Source of the DNA: Polynucleobacter finlandensis
GTDB taxonomy: Bacteria > Pseudomonadota > Gammaproteobacteria > Burkholderiales > Burkholderiaceae
Assembly (NCBI RefSeq): GCF_018881755.1
Contig: NZ_JACVPS010000016.1
Span: 1-62,053, forward strand
Length of the DNA: 62,053 bases
Direction of reading: 5' to 3'
A model generated the notes under the pieces. The model saw only the letters and a list, made by a program, of their open reading frames with translations, made no database searches and had not been told where the DNA came from. Each line of letters begins with the position of its first letter. The first letter of the stretch is position 1. Shown here piece by piece: positions 37,614-50,732 of the stretch. The position numbers and the translations under genes are program-made.

Positions 37614-38384
37614 ATGGCAAAAATATTCTGTATTGCAAATCAAAAAGGCGGAGTTGGTAAAACAACTACGGCTGTTAATTTAGCTGCGGGCTTGGCTGGT
37701 CATAAGCAGCGTGTTTTATTGGTGGACTTGGATCCACAAGGCAATGCAACGATGGGTTCGGGCATAGAAAAAGCGAATCTCAACAACAGCGTATACCAAG
37801 TGCTGATTGGGTTGGCCGCCGTTAAAGATAGCGTACAACGTTGTGAGAGTTCTGGCTTTGATGTGCTACCTGCAAATCGAGATTTAGCCGGCGCTGAAAT
37901 TGAATTGGTTGATTTAGATTCACGTGAGCAGCGCTTAAAAGATGCGCTGGCTGAGGTAGCCAATGATTATGATTTTATTTTGATCGATTGTCCGCCGGCC
38001 CTATCGCTACTCACATTAAATGGCTTGTGTGCTGCTAATGGCGTGATAGTACCGATGCAGTGTGAATACTTTGCACTAGAAGGCTTATCTGATCTAGTGA
38101 ATACGATTAAACAAGTTCACGCAAACCTAAACCCAGATCTTGTGATTATTGGTTTGTTGCGCGTGATGTTTGATCCGCGTATGACACTTCAGCAGCAAGT
38201 ATCAGATCAGTTGCTAGAGCATTTTGGCGACAAGGTGTTTAAAACAATTATTCCGCGTAATGTAAGACTTGCTGAAGCCCCGTCCTACGGGCTTCCTGGG
38301 GTTGCTTTTGATAAGACCTCACGAGGAGCAAAGGCGTATTTAGAGTTCGGTGCTGAAATGGTCGAACGTATTAAACAAATGTAA
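37614..38384 (+). CDS. parA: Chromosome partitioning ATPase ParA (Soj)
   Basis: A 256-aa ParA-type ATPase. The deviant Walker [10 protein letters not shown] is at residues 11-19 with the signature lysine K11, [12 protein letters not shown] follows, and [14 protein letters not shown] is the Walker B region. It binds DNA non-specifically as an ATP dimer and moves ParB-parS complexes. There is no N-terminal DNA-binding domain, so it is the chromosomal short-ParA type. parB follows 24 bp later and two parS sites lie within 2.7 kb upstream. Confidence 0.96.
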   Translation: MAKIFCIANQKGGVGKTTTAVNLAAGLAGHKQRVLLVDLDPQGNATMGSGIEKANLNNSVYQVLIGLAAVKDSVQRCESSGFDVLPANRDLAGAEIELVDLDSREQRLKDALAEVANDYDFILIDCPPALSLLTLNGLCAANGVIVPMQCEYFALEGLSDLVNTIKQVHANLNPDLVIIGLLRVMFDPRMTLQQQVSDQLLEHFGDKVFKTIIPRNVRLAEAPSYGLPGVAFDKTSRGAKAYLEFGAEMVERIKQM

Positions 38385-38408
38385 TTACTGGAAACAGTTT
38401 AGGAAATC

Positions 38409-39305
38409 ATGGTTGCCATTAAGAAAAAAGGTTTAGGTCGCGGGCTCGATGCACTGCTTGGTGAAAAGGCCCAGAAGGAAAGTTCGCCAGCCGAGATTAA
38501 TCGTTTGCCATTGACAGCATTGCAGGCAGGCAAATATCAGCCCCGCCAAAAAATGGAGGCCGGTGCATTGCAAGAGCTGGCCGAAAGCATTCGCGAGCAA
38601 GGTGTGATGCAGCCATTGTTGGTGCGCTTAGTTTCTGCCGGCAAGTATGAAATTATTGCGGGAGAGCGCCGTTTTCGTGCGGCCACATTAGCGGGTCTTA
38701 CAGAGGTTCCCGTTCTGGTTTCTGGCGCGAATGATCAGGCCGCGGCAGCGATGGCCTTAATCGAAAATATGCAACGTGAGGATTTAAACCCTCTCGAAGA
38801 ATCACAGGGTTTGGCGCGTTTAATTGAAGAGTTTGGTTTCACGCATGAGCAAGCAGCCAAAGCAGTTGGCAAATCGCGTAGCGCCATTACCAACCTGTTG
38901 CGATTGAGCCAGTTGGCAAAACCTGTACAGGCCATGTTGTTGGCTGGTGATATTGATATGGGCCACGCACGTGCCCTACTCCCTCTGCCTGGCGCAAGCC
39001 AGGTGGCTTTGGCGCAACGAATTGCTGCACAAGGACTATCGGTGCGCGAGGCGGAAAGAATGTCTACAGCCTTGGCGCGGGCAGGCGGGCAGATTGGCGA
39101 CAAAAAGAGCAAAGGCAAGAGTGAATTAGCTGCTGGTACGGGCCGAGACCCGGATATGCGTCGTTTAACGCAGGAAATCGCAGATTTAATTGGTTTAAGC
39201 GCTGAATTTAAGTTCAAGGGCAAGGGGGGCGAGCTCAGAATTCGCTTTAGCCAATTTGATGAGCTCGATTCTTTACTAAAAAAGTTGGGTATTGGGCTTG
39301 ATTAA
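38409..39305 (+). CDS. parB: Chromosome partitioning protein ParB (Spo0J)
   Basis: A 298-aa CTP-dependent DNA clamp. It opens with the ParA-stimulating basic segment ([14 protein letters not shown]), followed by the N-domain with KYQPRQ and the CTP-binding GERRFR at residues 85-90. The helix-turn-helix [20 protein letters not shown] reads parS, and the C-terminal dimerisation domain ends [14 protein letters not shown]. It is co-transcribed with parA; atpI begins 10 bp after its stop. Confidence 0.96.
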   Translation: MVAIKKKGLGRGLDALLGEKAQKESSPAEINRLPLTALQAGKYQPRQKMEAGALQELAESIREQGVMQPLLVRLVSAGKYEIIAGERRFRAATLAGLTEVPVLVSGANDQAAAAMALIENMQREDLNPLEESQGLARLIEEFGFTHEQAAKAVGKSRSAITNLLRLSQLAKPVQAMLLAGDIDMGHARALLPLPGASQVALAQRIAAQGLSVREAERMSTALARAGGQIGDKKSKGKSELAAGTGRDPDMRRLTQEIADLIGLSAEFKFKGKGGELRIRFSQFDELDSLLKKLGIGLD

Positions 39306-39315
39306 AGATCGACCA

Positions 39316-39786
39316 ATGAATACTGGCAATTGGGATGAGAAGGAAGATGACTCATACAAGGCCCTTAGCAAAGCAGAGATGGATGCTTTGCGTAAAGCAA
39401 AGCCCAAAAGCTTTTCTTCAATTAATGGGTGGCTCATTGTCGGTATTCAGGTGGTGCTTACCCTGATAATCGCCAGCTTTTGTTACCTTTTTGGCGAATT
39501 GACAGAGAGAAACGTTTATACTTACTCGGCTTTAGTGGGCGGTTTGATTGGGTTTTTGCCTTCTGCGTTGTTTTTACTGCGATTAGAGGCAGCAAAAAAG
39601 AATGTCAAATCAAGTCCTGGCGGTTATTTAACAGCAGTGGTTTCTGGCGAATTTATTAAAATTCTAGCAACCATCCTCCTGTTTATTGGCTTTGCTCTAA
39701 AGCAACCTGATTTGAAATGGATTCCATTGCTTGTCACTTATTTAGCCACGCTCAAATGTTATTTATTGGGGTGGTTTTGGAAGTAA
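39316..39786 (+). CDS. atpI: ATP synthase subunit I (AtpI-like)
   Basis: A 156-aa membrane protein with about four hydrophobic segments (WLIVGIQVVLTLIIASFCYL, YSALVGGLIGFLPSALFLL, GEFIKILATILLFIGFAL, LLVTYLATLKCYLLGWF). AtpI is a non-essential assembly or Mg2+-related factor at the head of atp operons. The frame is open from TTG 39292, inside parB, but ATG 39316 (MNTGNWDEKEDD) is the more likely start. Confidence 0.85.
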   Translation: MNTGNWDEKEDDSYKALSKAEMDALRKAKPKSFSSINGWLIVGIQVVLTLIIASFCYLFGELTERNVYTYSALVGGLIGFLPSALFLLRLEAAKKNVKSSPGGYLTAVVSGEFIKILATILLFIGFALKQPDLKWIPLLVTYLATLKCYLLGWFWK

Positions 39787-39802
39787 CAAGCAGTCAATAT
39801 AG

Positions 39803-40711
<909 letters not shown>

Positions 40712-40727
40712 CCTTTTTTATTTTTAA

Positions 40728-41021
<294 letters not shown>

Positions 41022-41084
41022 TTGTTTTGGCGTGGATGACTATCCAGTCATCCAACCGTTCTCAACAATACTGAAAGGAATATC

Positions 41085-41555
41085 GTGAATCTGAACGCGA
41101 CCCTATTCGCGCAAATGATCGTTTTCTTTGTCTTATGGTGGGTTGTTGCACGTTTTGTGTGGCCACCGCTAGTTAAGGCATTGGACGAACGCTCAACCAA
41201 AATTGCTGATGGTTTGGCTGCGGCCGAGCGCGGAAAAGAAGAATTAGTTCTCGCAAATAATGCTGCGGAACAAGAGCTGTCTAAGGCACGCCAAGAAGGT
41301 GCGCTTCGTGTTGCTGACGCTGAAAAGCGTGCGCAAATGTCTGCAGAAGAAATCCGAGCCAATGCGCAAGTTGAGGCTACCCGGATTATTTCGCAAGCCA
41401 AAGAAGATGCTGATCAACAAGTTACTCGTGCTCGCGAAGTCTTGCGTGCTGAGGTTGCTGTTTTGGCTGTTAAAGGCGCTGAGCAAATTTTGCGCCGCGA
41501 GGTTGATGCAAAAGCGCATGGCGCTTTGCTCGATCAATTAAAGGCAGAGCTTTGA
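41085..41555 (+). CDS. atpF: ATP synthase F0 subunit b
   Basis: A 156-aa stator subunit with one N-terminal membrane helix ([21 protein letters not shown]) followed by a long charged coiled coil ([21 protein letters not shown] onward). It starts at GTG 41085 with AAGGAA upstream. It is followed 1 bp later by atpH, its partner in the peripheral stalk. Confidence 0.95.
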   Translation: MNLNATLFAQMIVFFVLWWVVARFVWPPLVKALDERSTKIADGLAAAERGKEELVLANNAAEQELSKARQEGALRVADAEKRAQMSAEEIRANAQVEATRIISQAKEDADQQVTRAREVLRAEVAVLAVKGAEQILRREVDAKAHGALLDQLKAEL

Positions 41556-41556
41556 T

Positions 41557-42093
41557 ATGGCTGAGTTAGCCACGATTGCCCGCCCTTACGCTGAAGCGCT
41601 TTTTCAAAGCGCCAAGCCTGCTGAACTTGCTACCATTTTGGAGCAGTTAAGTGAGCTGGCTCAGCTTGCCGAGCAGCCAGAGATTGCCGTCTTATCAAAT
41701 AATCCAAAAGTATCTGCGGATGATTTGACGAAGCTTCTTTCTGGCATGGTGAAAACAAAGCTGGCCGGCAAGATCGCTAGCTTTTTGAGTCTTGTGAATC
41801 AAAACCATCGTTTGGCTGCCGTTCCTGAAATTGCACGTCAATTTGAGGCAATGAAGAACAAAAGCGAAGGTGCAGCAGAAGTAATGATTACCAGTGCCTT
41901 TCCTCTTGAGGGAAGCGCATTAAATGATTTGTTGTCAAGTTTGAAGAAGCGTTTTGGGGGTAAAGAATTGCGCCCAACTATTCAAGTTGATCCAGCATTG
42001 ATTGGCGGAGTACGCATTCAAGTTGGTGATGAAGTCTTGGATAGTTCAGTTAAGGCACAGTTGGCTCAAATGCAAGTAAGTCTTGGCGCATAA
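41557..42093 (+). CDS. atpH: ATP synthase F1 subunit delta
   Basis: A 178-aa OSCP-family protein. The N-terminal domain begins ATIARPYAEALFQSA, and the C-terminal part contains GGVRIQVGDEVLDSSVKAQLAQM, both family signatures. It links the b dimer to the alpha3beta3 head. It starts 1 bp after atpF. Confidence 0.95.
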   Translation: MAELATIARPYAEALFQSAKPAELATILEQLSELAQLAEQPEIAVLSNNPKVSADDLTKLLSGMVKTKLAGKIASFLSLVNQNHRLAAVPEIARQFEAMKNKSEGAAEVMITSAFPLEGSALNDLLSSLKKRFGGKELRPTIQVDPALIGGVRIQVGDEVLDSSVKAQLAQMQVSLGA

Positions 42094-42138
42094 GTTATCC
42101 CAATTAAGAACATACGAAATAAGACCCAGGAGTAAGTA

Positions 42139-43680
42139 ATGCAACTCAACCCTTCCGAGATCAGCGAGCTGATCAAAAGCCGAATTAGCGAAATGGGTGT
42201 TGATACCCAGAGTCGCAATGAAGGCACTGTAATTTCAGTGACCGACGGTATTTGCCGCGTTCATGGCTTGTCTGGTGTGATGCAGGGGGAAATGTTGGAA
42301 TTTCCTGGCAACACTATCGGCTTAGCATTGAACCTTGAGCGCGATTCAGTTGGTTCCGTGGTTTTGGGCGAATACACCCACATTAAAGAAGGCGATCCAG
42401 TGAAATGTACTGGCCGCATCTTGGAAGTTCCAGTTGGCCCAGAATTGCTTGGTCGCGTAGTGAATGCATTGGGTCAGCCAATTGATGGCAAAGGTCCAGT
42501 CAACGCAAAATTAACTGACTTTATTGAAAAAGTTGCTCCAGGCGTTATTGCACGTCAATCAGTAAGTCAGCCAGTTCAAACTGGTTTGAAGGCGATTGAT
42601 GCAATGGTTCCAATTGGCCGTGGTCAGCGCGAGTTGATCATTGGTGACCGTCAAACTGGTAAGACAGCTGTTGCGGTTGATGCGATCATTAACCAAAAAG
42701 GCAAAGGCGTTTATTGCGTCTATGTTGCGATTGGTCAAAAAGCTTCCACGATTGCTAACGTTGTACGCAAGCTCTCAGAAAACGGCGCAATGGATTACAC
42801 CATTGTTGTTGCAGCGAGTGCATCTGAATCTGCAGCAATGCAGTACCTCTCTGCATACGCTGGTTGCACCATGGGCGAATACTTCCGCGACCGCGGTGAA
42901 GACGCTTTGATCGTTTATGACGATTTAACAAAACAAGCGGTTGCATACCGTCAGATTTCATTGCTCTTGCGTCGCCCACCAGGCCGCGAAGCTTACCCTG
43001 GCGACGTGTTCTACCTCCACTCACGTTTGCTTGAGCGCGCTGCTCGTGTAAATGCTGAATACGTAGAGAAATTTACAAATGGTTCAGTAAAAGGTAAAAC
43101 AGGTTCTTTAACTGCGTTGCCAATTATTGAAACTCAAGCTGGTGACGTTTCTGCATTCGTGCCAACTAACGTGATTTCGATTACTGACGGTCAGATCTTC
43201 TTGGAAACTGACTTGTTCAACGCCGGTGTGCGCCCTGCTATTAACGCGGGTATTTCTGTTTCACGCGTTGGTGGTGCAGCTCAAACTAAAGTCATTAAGA
43301 AATTGTCTGGCGGTATTCGTACTGACTTGGCGCAATATCGTGAATTGGCAGCGTTTGCTCAGTTCGCTTCTGACCTTGACGAAGCCACACGTAAGCAGTT
43401 AGAGCGTGGCCGTCGCGTTACTGAATTATGTAAGCAAGCGCAGTACAAGCCACTCCAGGTTTGGGAAATGGCCGCTTCACTTTTCGCCGTAAATAACGGT
43501 TACTTTGATGACCTCGAAGTGAAAAACGTATTGCCATTCGAAAAAGGTTTGCAAGATCATTTGAAATCTAAATACGCTGACTTAGTTGCACGTATTGAAG
43601 ACACCAAAGATTTGAGCAAAGATGACGAAGCTGCTTTGCGCGCTGCAATTGAGGATTACAAGCGTTCAGCCTCTTTCTAA
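42139..43680 (+). CDS. atpA: ATP synthase F1 subunit alpha
   Basis: A 513-aa nucleotide-binding subunit of standard length. The P-loop GDRQTGKT is at residues 169-176, and [17 protein letters not shown] is the classical ATPase alpha/beta signature with the arginine finger. It forms the non-catalytic sites. An AGGAG site precedes the ATG. Confidence 0.98.
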   Translation: MQLNPSEISELIKSRISEMGVDTQSRNEGTVISVTDGICRVHGLSGVMQGEMLEFPGNTIGLALNLERDSVGSVVLGEYTHIKEGDPVKCTGRILEVPVGPELLGRVVNALGQPIDGKGPVNAKLTDFIEKVAPGVIARQSVSQPVQTGLKAIDAMVPIGRGQRELIIGDRQTGKTAVAVDAIINQKGKGVYCVYVAIGQKASTIANVVRKLSENGAMDYTIVVAASASESAAMQYLSAYAGCTMGEYFRDRGEDALIVYDDLTKQAVAYRQISLLLRRPPGREAYPGDVFYLHSRLLERAARVNAEYVEKFTNGSVKGKTGSLTALPIIETQAGDVSAFVPTNVISITDGQIFLETDLFNAGVRPAINAGISVSRVGGAAQTKVIKKLSGGIRTDLAQYRELAAFAQFASDLDEATRKQLERGRRVTELCKQAQYKPLQVWEMAASLFAVNNGYFDDLEVKNVLPFEKGLQDHLKSKYADLVARIEDTKDLSKDDEAALRAAIEDYKRSASF

Positions 43681-43697
43681 GAGGGCTCGCATAAATC

Positions 43698-44567
43698 ATG
43701 GCAAGCACAAAAGAGATACGATCAAAGATCAAGAGCGTGCAAAACACGCGCAAGATCACGAAGGCAATGGAAATGGTCGCCGCATCCAAGATGCGTCGCG
43801 CCCAGGAGCGCATGCGTAATGCGCGTCCATATGCTGAAAAAATTCGTGAGATTGTTGCCAACCTTTCAAAAGCTAATCCTGAGTTTCGCCCTGCTTACAT
43901 GGCAACTCGCGAGCTTAAGAAAGTCGGCACTATCGTGGTTACAACAGACAAAGGCCTGTGCGGCGGTTTAAATACCAACGTTTTGCGTCTGATTACAAAC
44001 CAAGTGCGCGATCTGCAAGAAAAAAATGTTGAGATTGCGTACACCGCAATTGGTTCAAAGGGTTTGCAGTTTTTGAATCGTTCAAAAGCAAAGTTGATTT
44101 CTCAAATAACCCATATTGGCGACACACCACATATGGATGTCTTGATTGGTGCGATTGTTGCCCAATTAGAGGCGTTTGAGCGCGGTGAGATTGATGCTGT
44201 TTATTTGGCATATACCCGCTTTGTGAACGCGATGAAACAAGAGCCGATTTTAGAAAAGCTCCTGCCTTTAGAGCCAGCCGCTTTAACTCCAGAAGAAAAA
44301 GCAGGCCCATCTTGGGATTACATCTACGAGCCTGATGCAGAGTCCATTTTGAATGGCCTGCTTAAGCGTTATGTTGAGGCAATGATTTACCAGTCTGTTG
44401 CTGAAAATATGGCATCCGAGCAATCTGCACGCATGGTCTCAATGAAGGCCGCTTCAGATAATGCGAAGAATGTGATTGGCGAATTGCAATTGGAATACAA
44501 CAAAACACGACAAGCTGCTATTACCAAAGAGTTGTCAGAGATTGTTGGCGGAGCAGCTGCTGTTTAA
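43698..44567 (+). CDS. atpG: ATP synthase F1 subunit gamma
   Basis: A 289-aa rotor shaft. The N-terminal helix ([20 protein letters not shown]) and C-terminal helix ([20 protein letters not shown], then [20 protein letters not shown]) form the coiled coil; [11 protein letters not shown] is a family signature. The length is normal for proteobacteria. Confidence 0.97.
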   Translation: MASTKEIRSKIKSVQNTRKITKAMEMVAASKMRRAQERMRNARPYAEKIREIVANLSKANPEFRPAYMATRELKKVGTIVVTTDKGLCGGLNTNVLRLITNQVRDLQEKNVEIAYTAIGSKGLQFLNRSKAKLISQITHIGDTPHMDVLIGAIVAQLEAFERGEIDAVYLAYTRFVNAMKQEPILEKLLPLEPAALTPEEKAGPSWDYIYEPDAESILNGLLKRYVEAMIYQSVAENMASEQSARMVSMKAASDNAKNVIGELQLEYNKTRQAAITKELSEIVGGAAAV

Positions 44568-44607
44568 GCGGCCAGCGTTTAGGAATACGACAGAATTCAG
44601 GAATTAA

Positions 44608-46023
<1,416 letters not shown>

Positions 46024-46044
46024 TCGAATTCATCTAGGGAAATT

Positions 46045-46461
46045 ATGTCAACCATTTACGTCGACGTAGTCAGTGCCGAAAAATCTATTTTCAGCGGGGA
46101 AGCCAAGTTTGTTGCTCTCCCCGGTGAAAGTGGTGAGCTCGGTATTTTGCACGGCCACACACCTTTAATTACGCGCATCCGCCCAGGTTCAGTTCGTATT
46201 GAAAAGGCTGATGGTGATGAAGAGTTTGTTTTCGTTGCTGGTGGGTATTTAGAAGTTCAACCTGATCGTGTTACTGTTTTAGCGGATACCGCTATTCGTG
46301 GCCATGATTTGGATGAGGCCAAAGCCACCGAAGCTAAGAAGCGTGCTGAAGAAGCAATGCAAAATCGTGGCACCGACTTTGATTTGGCCTTGGCCCAGTC
46401 TGAGTTTGCGATGGCAGCAGCTCAATTGGCTGCAATTGCTCGCTTCCGTCGTAAAAAGTAA
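46045..46461 (+). CDS. atpC: ATP synthase F1 subunit epsilon
   Basis: A 138-aa subunit. The N-terminal beta sandwich contains [20 protein letters not shown] and [19 protein letters not shown]; the C-terminal helical hairpin ([18 protein letters not shown] and [15 protein letters not shown]) is the regulatory part that can brake ATP hydrolysis. It closes the atp operon; hemE follows 15 bp later. Confidence 0.95.
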   Translation: MSTIYVDVVSAEKSIFSGEAKFVALPGESGELGILHGHTPLITRIRPGSVRIEKADGDEEFVFVAGGYLEVQPDRVTVLADTAIRGHDLDEAKATEAKKRAEEAMQNRGTDFDLALAQSEFAMAAAQLAAIARFRRKK

Positions 46462-46476
46462 AAGTCGGCCATCTCC

Positions 46477-47589
46477 TTGCTGTTAAATGACCGGTTTATA
46501 AAAGCCTGCTTGGGTGAAGCGGTTGATCAAACACCGCTTTGGCTCATGCGCCAAGCTGGGCGCTATCTTCCTGAATACAACGCAACCAGAGCAAGAGCTG
46601 GCAGTTTTCTCGGCCTTGCTAAAAATCCCGCGTATGCAACTGAAGTAACGCTGCAACCTTTGGACCGCTATCCACTGGACGCGGCTATCTTATTTTCAGA
46701 TATTTTGACTATTCCAGACGCAATGGGATTGGGCTTGAAATTCACCACAGGTGAAGGCCCTAGTTTTGAGCACCCTTTGCGCACAGAAGAGGCTGTTAAA
46801 AAATTACGTGTAGCCGACATGTCTCAGCTGCAATATGTTTTCGATGCTGTCTCAGAAATCCGTAAAGCGCTGATTCAGGATGGCAAGCAACGCGTTCCAT
46901 TGATTGGTTTCTCTGGAAGCCCATGGACCTTGGCTTGTTACATGATTGACGGTTCTGGTTCTGATGATTTCCGTCACGCCAAAACAATGATGTTTAGTAG
47001 GCCAGATTTGTTGCAACATATTTTGGATGTCAATGTTGAATCCGTTGCGACCTACTTAACGGAGCAAGTAAAAGCAGGCGCACAAGCACTAATGATCTTT
47101 GATACTTGGGGTGGTTTACTCCCAGATGGTTGGTATCAAACAATGTCTTTAGCTGCCATGCAAAAAGTGATTGCACGCCTACCTCGTGAGTATGAGGGTA
47201 AAAAAATTCCCGTCATTATGTTCACCAAGGGTGGCAGTATTTGGCTAAACGATATGGCGCAAGTTGGCGCTGATGTCATAGCGCTCGATTGGACGATGTC
47301 ATTAAGTCGCGCGCGAAAGCAATTGCTGGGCATTAACAAACCCTTGGCTCTGCAGGGCAATCTTGACCCTCTCATTTTGTTTTCTGAGCCGCAGCAGATT
47401 GCCAAAGCAGCAAGCACCCTTTTAGAGGATCTCGCTCAGGCGCCTGCCTTAAAAGCAGGCCTTCATCCGCTAGATGGCCATATCTTCAATTTAGGCCATG
47501 GAATTTCTCAATTCACCCCGCCCGAGAGCGTCACCGCTTTGGCAGAGTCTGTAATAAAAACCTCGCGCACTCTTAGATCTAAGTCATAA
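46477..47589 (+). CDS. hemE: Uroporphyrinogen decarboxylase
   Basis: HemE converts uroporphyrinogen III to coproporphyrinogen III in haem synthesis. The 370-aa length is typical. Signatures are [15 protein letters not shown], the catalytic-Asp region [14 protein letters not shown], and [19 protein letters not shown]. The best start is TTG 46477 ([14 protein letters not shown]); no ATG lies early enough in frame. It probably reads through from the atp operon, linking haem supply to respiration. Confidence 0.95.
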   Translation: MLLNDRFIKACLGEAVDQTPLWLMRQAGRYLPEYNATRARAGSFLGLAKNPAYATEVTLQPLDRYPLDAAILFSDILTIPDAMGLGLKFTTGEGPSFEHPLRTEEAVKKLRVADMSQLQYVFDAVSEIRKALIQDGKQRVPLIGFSGSPWTLACYMIDGSGSDDFRHAKTMMFSRPDLLQHILDVNVESVATYLTEQVKAGAQALMIFDTWGGLLPDGWYQTMSLAAMQKVIARLPREYEGKKIPVIMFTKGGSIWLNDMAQVGADVIALDWTMSLSRARKQLLGINKPLALQGNLDPLILFSEPQQIAKAASTLLEDLAQAPALKAGLHPLDGHIFNLGHGISQFTPPESVTALAESVIKTSRTLRSKS

Positions 47590-47852
47590 ATCAAAGTAAT
47601 TGCTAACTTAGTCTTAATTTTTGACGAAAGTTATGCACAGTTATGGGTATAGGGCTAAATTCAGTGGGATTGAGAACGAAAGTCATCTTTAACTTCTAGA
47701 AAGCATTATAAGTTATTGATTATATTAGTTTTTATACATAATGACTAAAAACTGGGCATTGATTAGATGCTGGTAAATTAGCTTAGAAATCAGAATGATC
47801 AGATGATATCCACAGACTTATCCACAGGCTAATAAGAAAATAGAAGTAAATC
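47590..47852. other. AT-rich hemE-priA gap with DnaA boxes
   Basis: A 263-bp AT-rich gap with no open frame. It carries two perfect DnaA boxes, TTATGCACA at 47631-47639 and TTATCCACA at 47818-47826, plus a one-mismatch box ATATCCACA at 47806-47814. Between them is a strongly AT-rich stretch (47700-47790, e.g. ATTATAAGTTATTGATTATA). It could be a DnaA-regulated promoter for priA, a DnaA titration site or part of a split origin. Confidence 0.6.
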
Positions 47853-49988
47853 ATGACAACCCCCATCGTGGTCCAAATAGTCGTCGATAAGCCCTTACCC
47901 CAGGGCTTTGACTATTTATGGGATGAGGCTAGGTTAGGTTGTTTGCCACAGATTGGCCATATTGTTGAAATACCTTTCGGCAGGGGCAAAGAAGTGGGCA
48001 TCGTCACAAAGGTGAGCGCTCACTCTGAATATGAGTTCGATAAATTAAGGTCTATTGAAAAAATAGCCCCCCTACCGCTATTGGATGGGGCGCTACTGAA
48101 GCTGATGAACTTTGCAAGCCAATATTACGTACACGCGCTTGGCGAAACTATCATGCCTAGCATTCCCAAGATGTGGCGGAAGTCAGAGGACTGGGACAAA
48201 ATCCCCAAAAAATTAGAAAGTGCGGCAAAGAAAAAAGCAAAAGAAAAAAATGGTGAATTCGTAGAGGGGTACATCACTGCAGATCAATTGAATCAAGAGC
48301 AATCCAATGCATTGGAGTCCTTGGTAGGCGAGGCAAATAAGCAAAAGAATGGCTTCCGGGCAATTTTGATGCAAGGTCAAACCGGAAGCGGCAAGACGGC
48401 AGTATTTTTAAATTGGCTAGCGAGCATTCTGCAAGATGAGACAGCCCAGGTTTTATTGCTCGTGCCTGAAATTAATTTGACCCCGCAATTAGAGCGCAGG
48501 GTGCGCGCATATTTCCCAAATGAAATATTGGCCGTGCTGCATAGTGGAGTAACGGAAAAAGAGAGAGGTGTTGCCTGGTATGAGGCCATGACAGGAAAGG
48601 CCCGCATCATATTGGGAACGCGTTTAGCCGCCCTAACTCCTATCCCAAACTTACGAGCGATCGTAGTGGATGAAGAGCATGATCCTTCATACAAACAGCA
48701 AGAAGGCACAAGATACTCTGCAAGAGACCTGGCTATTTGGCGCGCCCATGACCAGAAAATTCCGATATTGCTTTCTTCAGCAACACCATCGTTAGAAACT
48801 TGGATGGCAGCTAAGGCCGGTCGATATGAATACCTGCGCCTCGATCAGCGAGCTCAAGGCGCCCTACTACCTAAAGTACACCTTGTGAACTCACGAGATC
48901 CTCAAAACCAATTTAGCCCTGGCGACAAAAACAGCCCGAAGACCAAGAGCTTAATTACTAAAACATTGGCTAATGCCATTAGTAAAAATCTAGAAGTTGG
49001 TAAGCAGAGTTTGATATTAATAAATCGCAGGGGTTATGCACCGGTGTTGAGCTGCAATGCTTGCACCTGGTTGTCGGTGTGCACGCAATGCTCTTCTCAT
49101 ATGGTGATGCACAAGGCAGGAGCTCTTGGTAAAAAATCAGTACTCAGTTGCCATCATTGCGGACTTGTTAAGCCTATACCAAGCTTTTGCCCAGATTGTG
49201 GAAACGCAGATCTGAAAACTTTGGGGCAGGGAACCCAGAAGCTAGAGGATGCCATAGAGGAGATGTGGCCGAACGCTAGAGTGCTTCGTGTAGACACGGA
49301 CTCCAGCAGAAAAAGCAAAGGTGCAGAAACACTCTTTCAAGAAATACATGATGGAAAAGTAGATATCGTCGTGGGCACCCAAATGATTGCCAAGGGGCAC
49401 GATTATCAGAATATTGGTTTGGTTGCTGTGCTCGATGCAGATAGTAGGTTGTATTCGCCGGACTTTAGGGCTGCGGAAAGACTATTTGCCCAACTGGTTC
49501 AAGTGGCAGGGCGCGCCGGAAGATCTGGGACAGACGGGCAAGAAGGCGGCGATATTTATATCGAAACACAATATCCAGAAGCAGCGGTCTACCAATATTT
49601 ACTTCGACATGATGTTGATGGATTTCTATCCCACACCGCTAGAGAAAGAGAAGAGGCGCAATTGCCGCCCTACTCTTATCAAGGGCTGATTCATGCAGAA
49701 GGAAAAACTTTGGATAAGGCTATTCAGTTTTTAAGTGGCCTTAAGGGGCGCCTAAAAAATAAAGGATTGCTGAGCAAAGAGTTGCGAGTCTATGATCCCG
49801 TGCCAAAGGCCGTAATGCGAGTGGCGGGATCGGAGCGAGCTCAATTGGTGATTGAATCCGAAAGTCGGAAACTATTGCAAGAAGTGCTCGAGCTCATTGA
49901 TCAGGATTTGAGAGCTGACTCTCAAGGACGCATTAGTAAAACATCACGCATTCGCTGGTTAATAGAGCGCGACCCAATTGCCATCTAA
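47853..49988 (+). CDS. priA: Primosomal replication restart helicase PriA
   Basis: A 711-aa superfamily 2 helicase. The N-terminal 3'-end-binding domain begins PIVVQIVVDKPLPQGFDYLW. Helicase motif I is GQTGSGKTAVFLNW, motif II DEEHDPSYKQQEGTRY (with the aromatic-rich loop), motif III LSSATPSLE, and motif VI VQVAGRAGRSG. The zinc-binding region lies between helicase lobes (CNACTWLSVCTQC, then CHHCGLVKPIPSFCPDCG). PriA restarts stalled forks. Box-rich DNA precedes it; the gene downstream is convergent after 4 bp. Confidence 0.96.
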   Translation: MTTPIVVQIVVDKPLPQGFDYLWDEARLGCLPQIGHIVEIPFGRGKEVGIVTKVSAHSEYEFDKLRSIEKIAPLPLLDGALLKLMNFASQYYVHALGETIMPSIPKMWRKSEDWDKIPKKLESAAKKKAKEKNGEFVEGYITADQLNQEQSNALESLVGEANKQKNGFRAILMQGQTGSGKTAVFLNWLASILQDETAQVLLLVPEINLTPQLERRVRAYFPNEILAVLHSGVTEKERGVAWYEAMTGKARIILGTRLAALTPIPNLRAIVVDEEHDPSYKQQEGTRYSARDLAIWRAHDQKIPILLSSATPSLETWMAAKAGRYEYLRLDQRAQGALLPKVHLVNSRDPQNQFSPGDKNSPKTKSLITKTLANAISKNLEVGKQSLILINRRGYAPVLSCNACTWLSVCTQCSSHMVMHKAGALGKKSVLSCHHCGLVKPIPSFCPDCGNADLKTLGQGTQKLEDAIEEMWPNARVLRVDTDSSRKSKGAETLFQEIHDGKVDIVVGTQMIAKGHDYQNIGLVAVLDADSRLYSPDFRAAERLFAQLVQVAGRAGRSGTDGQEGGDIYIETQYPEAAVYQYLLRHDVDGFLSHTAREREEAQLPPYSYQGLIHAEGKTLDKAIQFLSGLKGRLKNKGLLSKELRVYDPVPKAVMRVAGSERAQLVIESESRKLLQEVLELIDQDLRADSQGRISKTSRIRWLIERDPIAI

Positions 49989-49992
49989 TAGC

Positions 49993-50385
49993 TTAGGCGC
50001 CTACAGTGGAGTTGTACTGATCTAAGCCCATTAAATGTTCTAGCTCGGCCGCCAGGCTTGCAGTAGACACAGGCTTGATTTTAAAAAGCCAAACAGCGTA
50101 TGGTTTTTCGTTTACAAGCTCTGGTGCCAAATCTACTTCCTCATTGAGTGCAACAATTTCACCGCTGACCGGCGCATGAATATCACTTGCAGCCTTAACA
50201 GACTCAATCGCAGCGATTGCTTCGCCTTGTTTCACCTGTTGTCCTATCTTTGGTGCCTGAAAAAACATCACATCACCCAAGGCCTCTTGCGCATGATTGC
50301 TGATGCCAACCCAAATAAGTCCATCGTTCTCAAGGTTGGCCCATTCATGAGTTTGTGCAAATTTAAATGTGTCTTGAGTATTCAT
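49993..50385 (-). CDS. gcvH: Glycine cleavage system H protein
   Basis: A 130-aa lipoyl carrier. The lipoylation lysine is K64 in AIESVKAASDI, with the family stretches THEWANLENDGLIWVGISNH and PVSGEIVALNEEV. In the complete system it shuttles the aminomethyl group between the P, T and L proteins. No gcvT, gcvP or lpd lies next to it here, so it is a single gene; it may also serve as a lipoate relay to other dehydrogenases. Confidence 0.94.
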   Translation of the reverse strand: MNTQDTFKFAQTHEWANLENDGLIWVGISNHAQEALGDVMFFQAPKIGQQVKQGEAIAAIESVKAASDIHAPVSGEIVALNEEVDLAPELVNEKPYAVWLFKIKPVSTASLAAELEHLMGLDQYNSTVGA

Positions 50386-50506
50386 GTTCGCTAATGTGCA
50401 ATTTGTACTAAGGCGCGGACCAATTGCTGCTTTTGGTAATGAGCGCCAAACAAATCCGTACGTTGTGGGTGGAACTTAAAAGCAGTGCGTACAACGAAAA
50501 CGCAAA

Positions 50507-50692
50507 TTAGGTTTTTGCTGAGCCAGTGCGATGTGTGCGGTTGTACAGACAGCTAGCGCAAATCCAGCGTTGCTTACGATTGCTTGTGGGAATCCAGGTG
50601 CCGCCTTCTAGACGCTTTTCGCGACTGCAAGAAGAGCAAAATTTCAGGCTCTGGGAAGTGTCTTGGGTTGCAGCTGGAGTCGAGGTAGTCAT
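50507..50692 (-). CDS. Small zinc-ribbon-like protein
   Basis: A 61-aa protein with two CxxC knuckles, FCSSCSREKRLEGGTW and WICASCLYN, 27 residues apart from first Cys to third, which likely hold one zinc ion. The N-terminal ~18 residues are Thr/Ser/Ala-rich and disordered. ATG 50692 is preferred over the TTG two codons upstream. No family name comes to mind; such ribbons often bind RNA, DNA or protein. It is the leftward neighbour downstream of the desaturase gene, after 34 bp. Confidence 0.65.
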   Translation of the reverse strand: MTTSTPAATQDTSQSLKFCSSCSREKRLEGGTWIPTSNRKQRWICASCLYNRTHRTGSAKT

Positions 50693-50732
50693 GGGCAATC
50701 CGGGTAAGCCAAATCTAAACAGAAGATCTATT

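Noticed and set aside
37918..37930. Third parS-like site (TTCACGTGAG) in parA
   Set aside because: Only the central part matches; both outer arms of the palindrome are lost.
38735..39223. 162-aa frame antisense to parB
   Set aside because: A long shadow frame caused by codon composition; no start signal or protein features.
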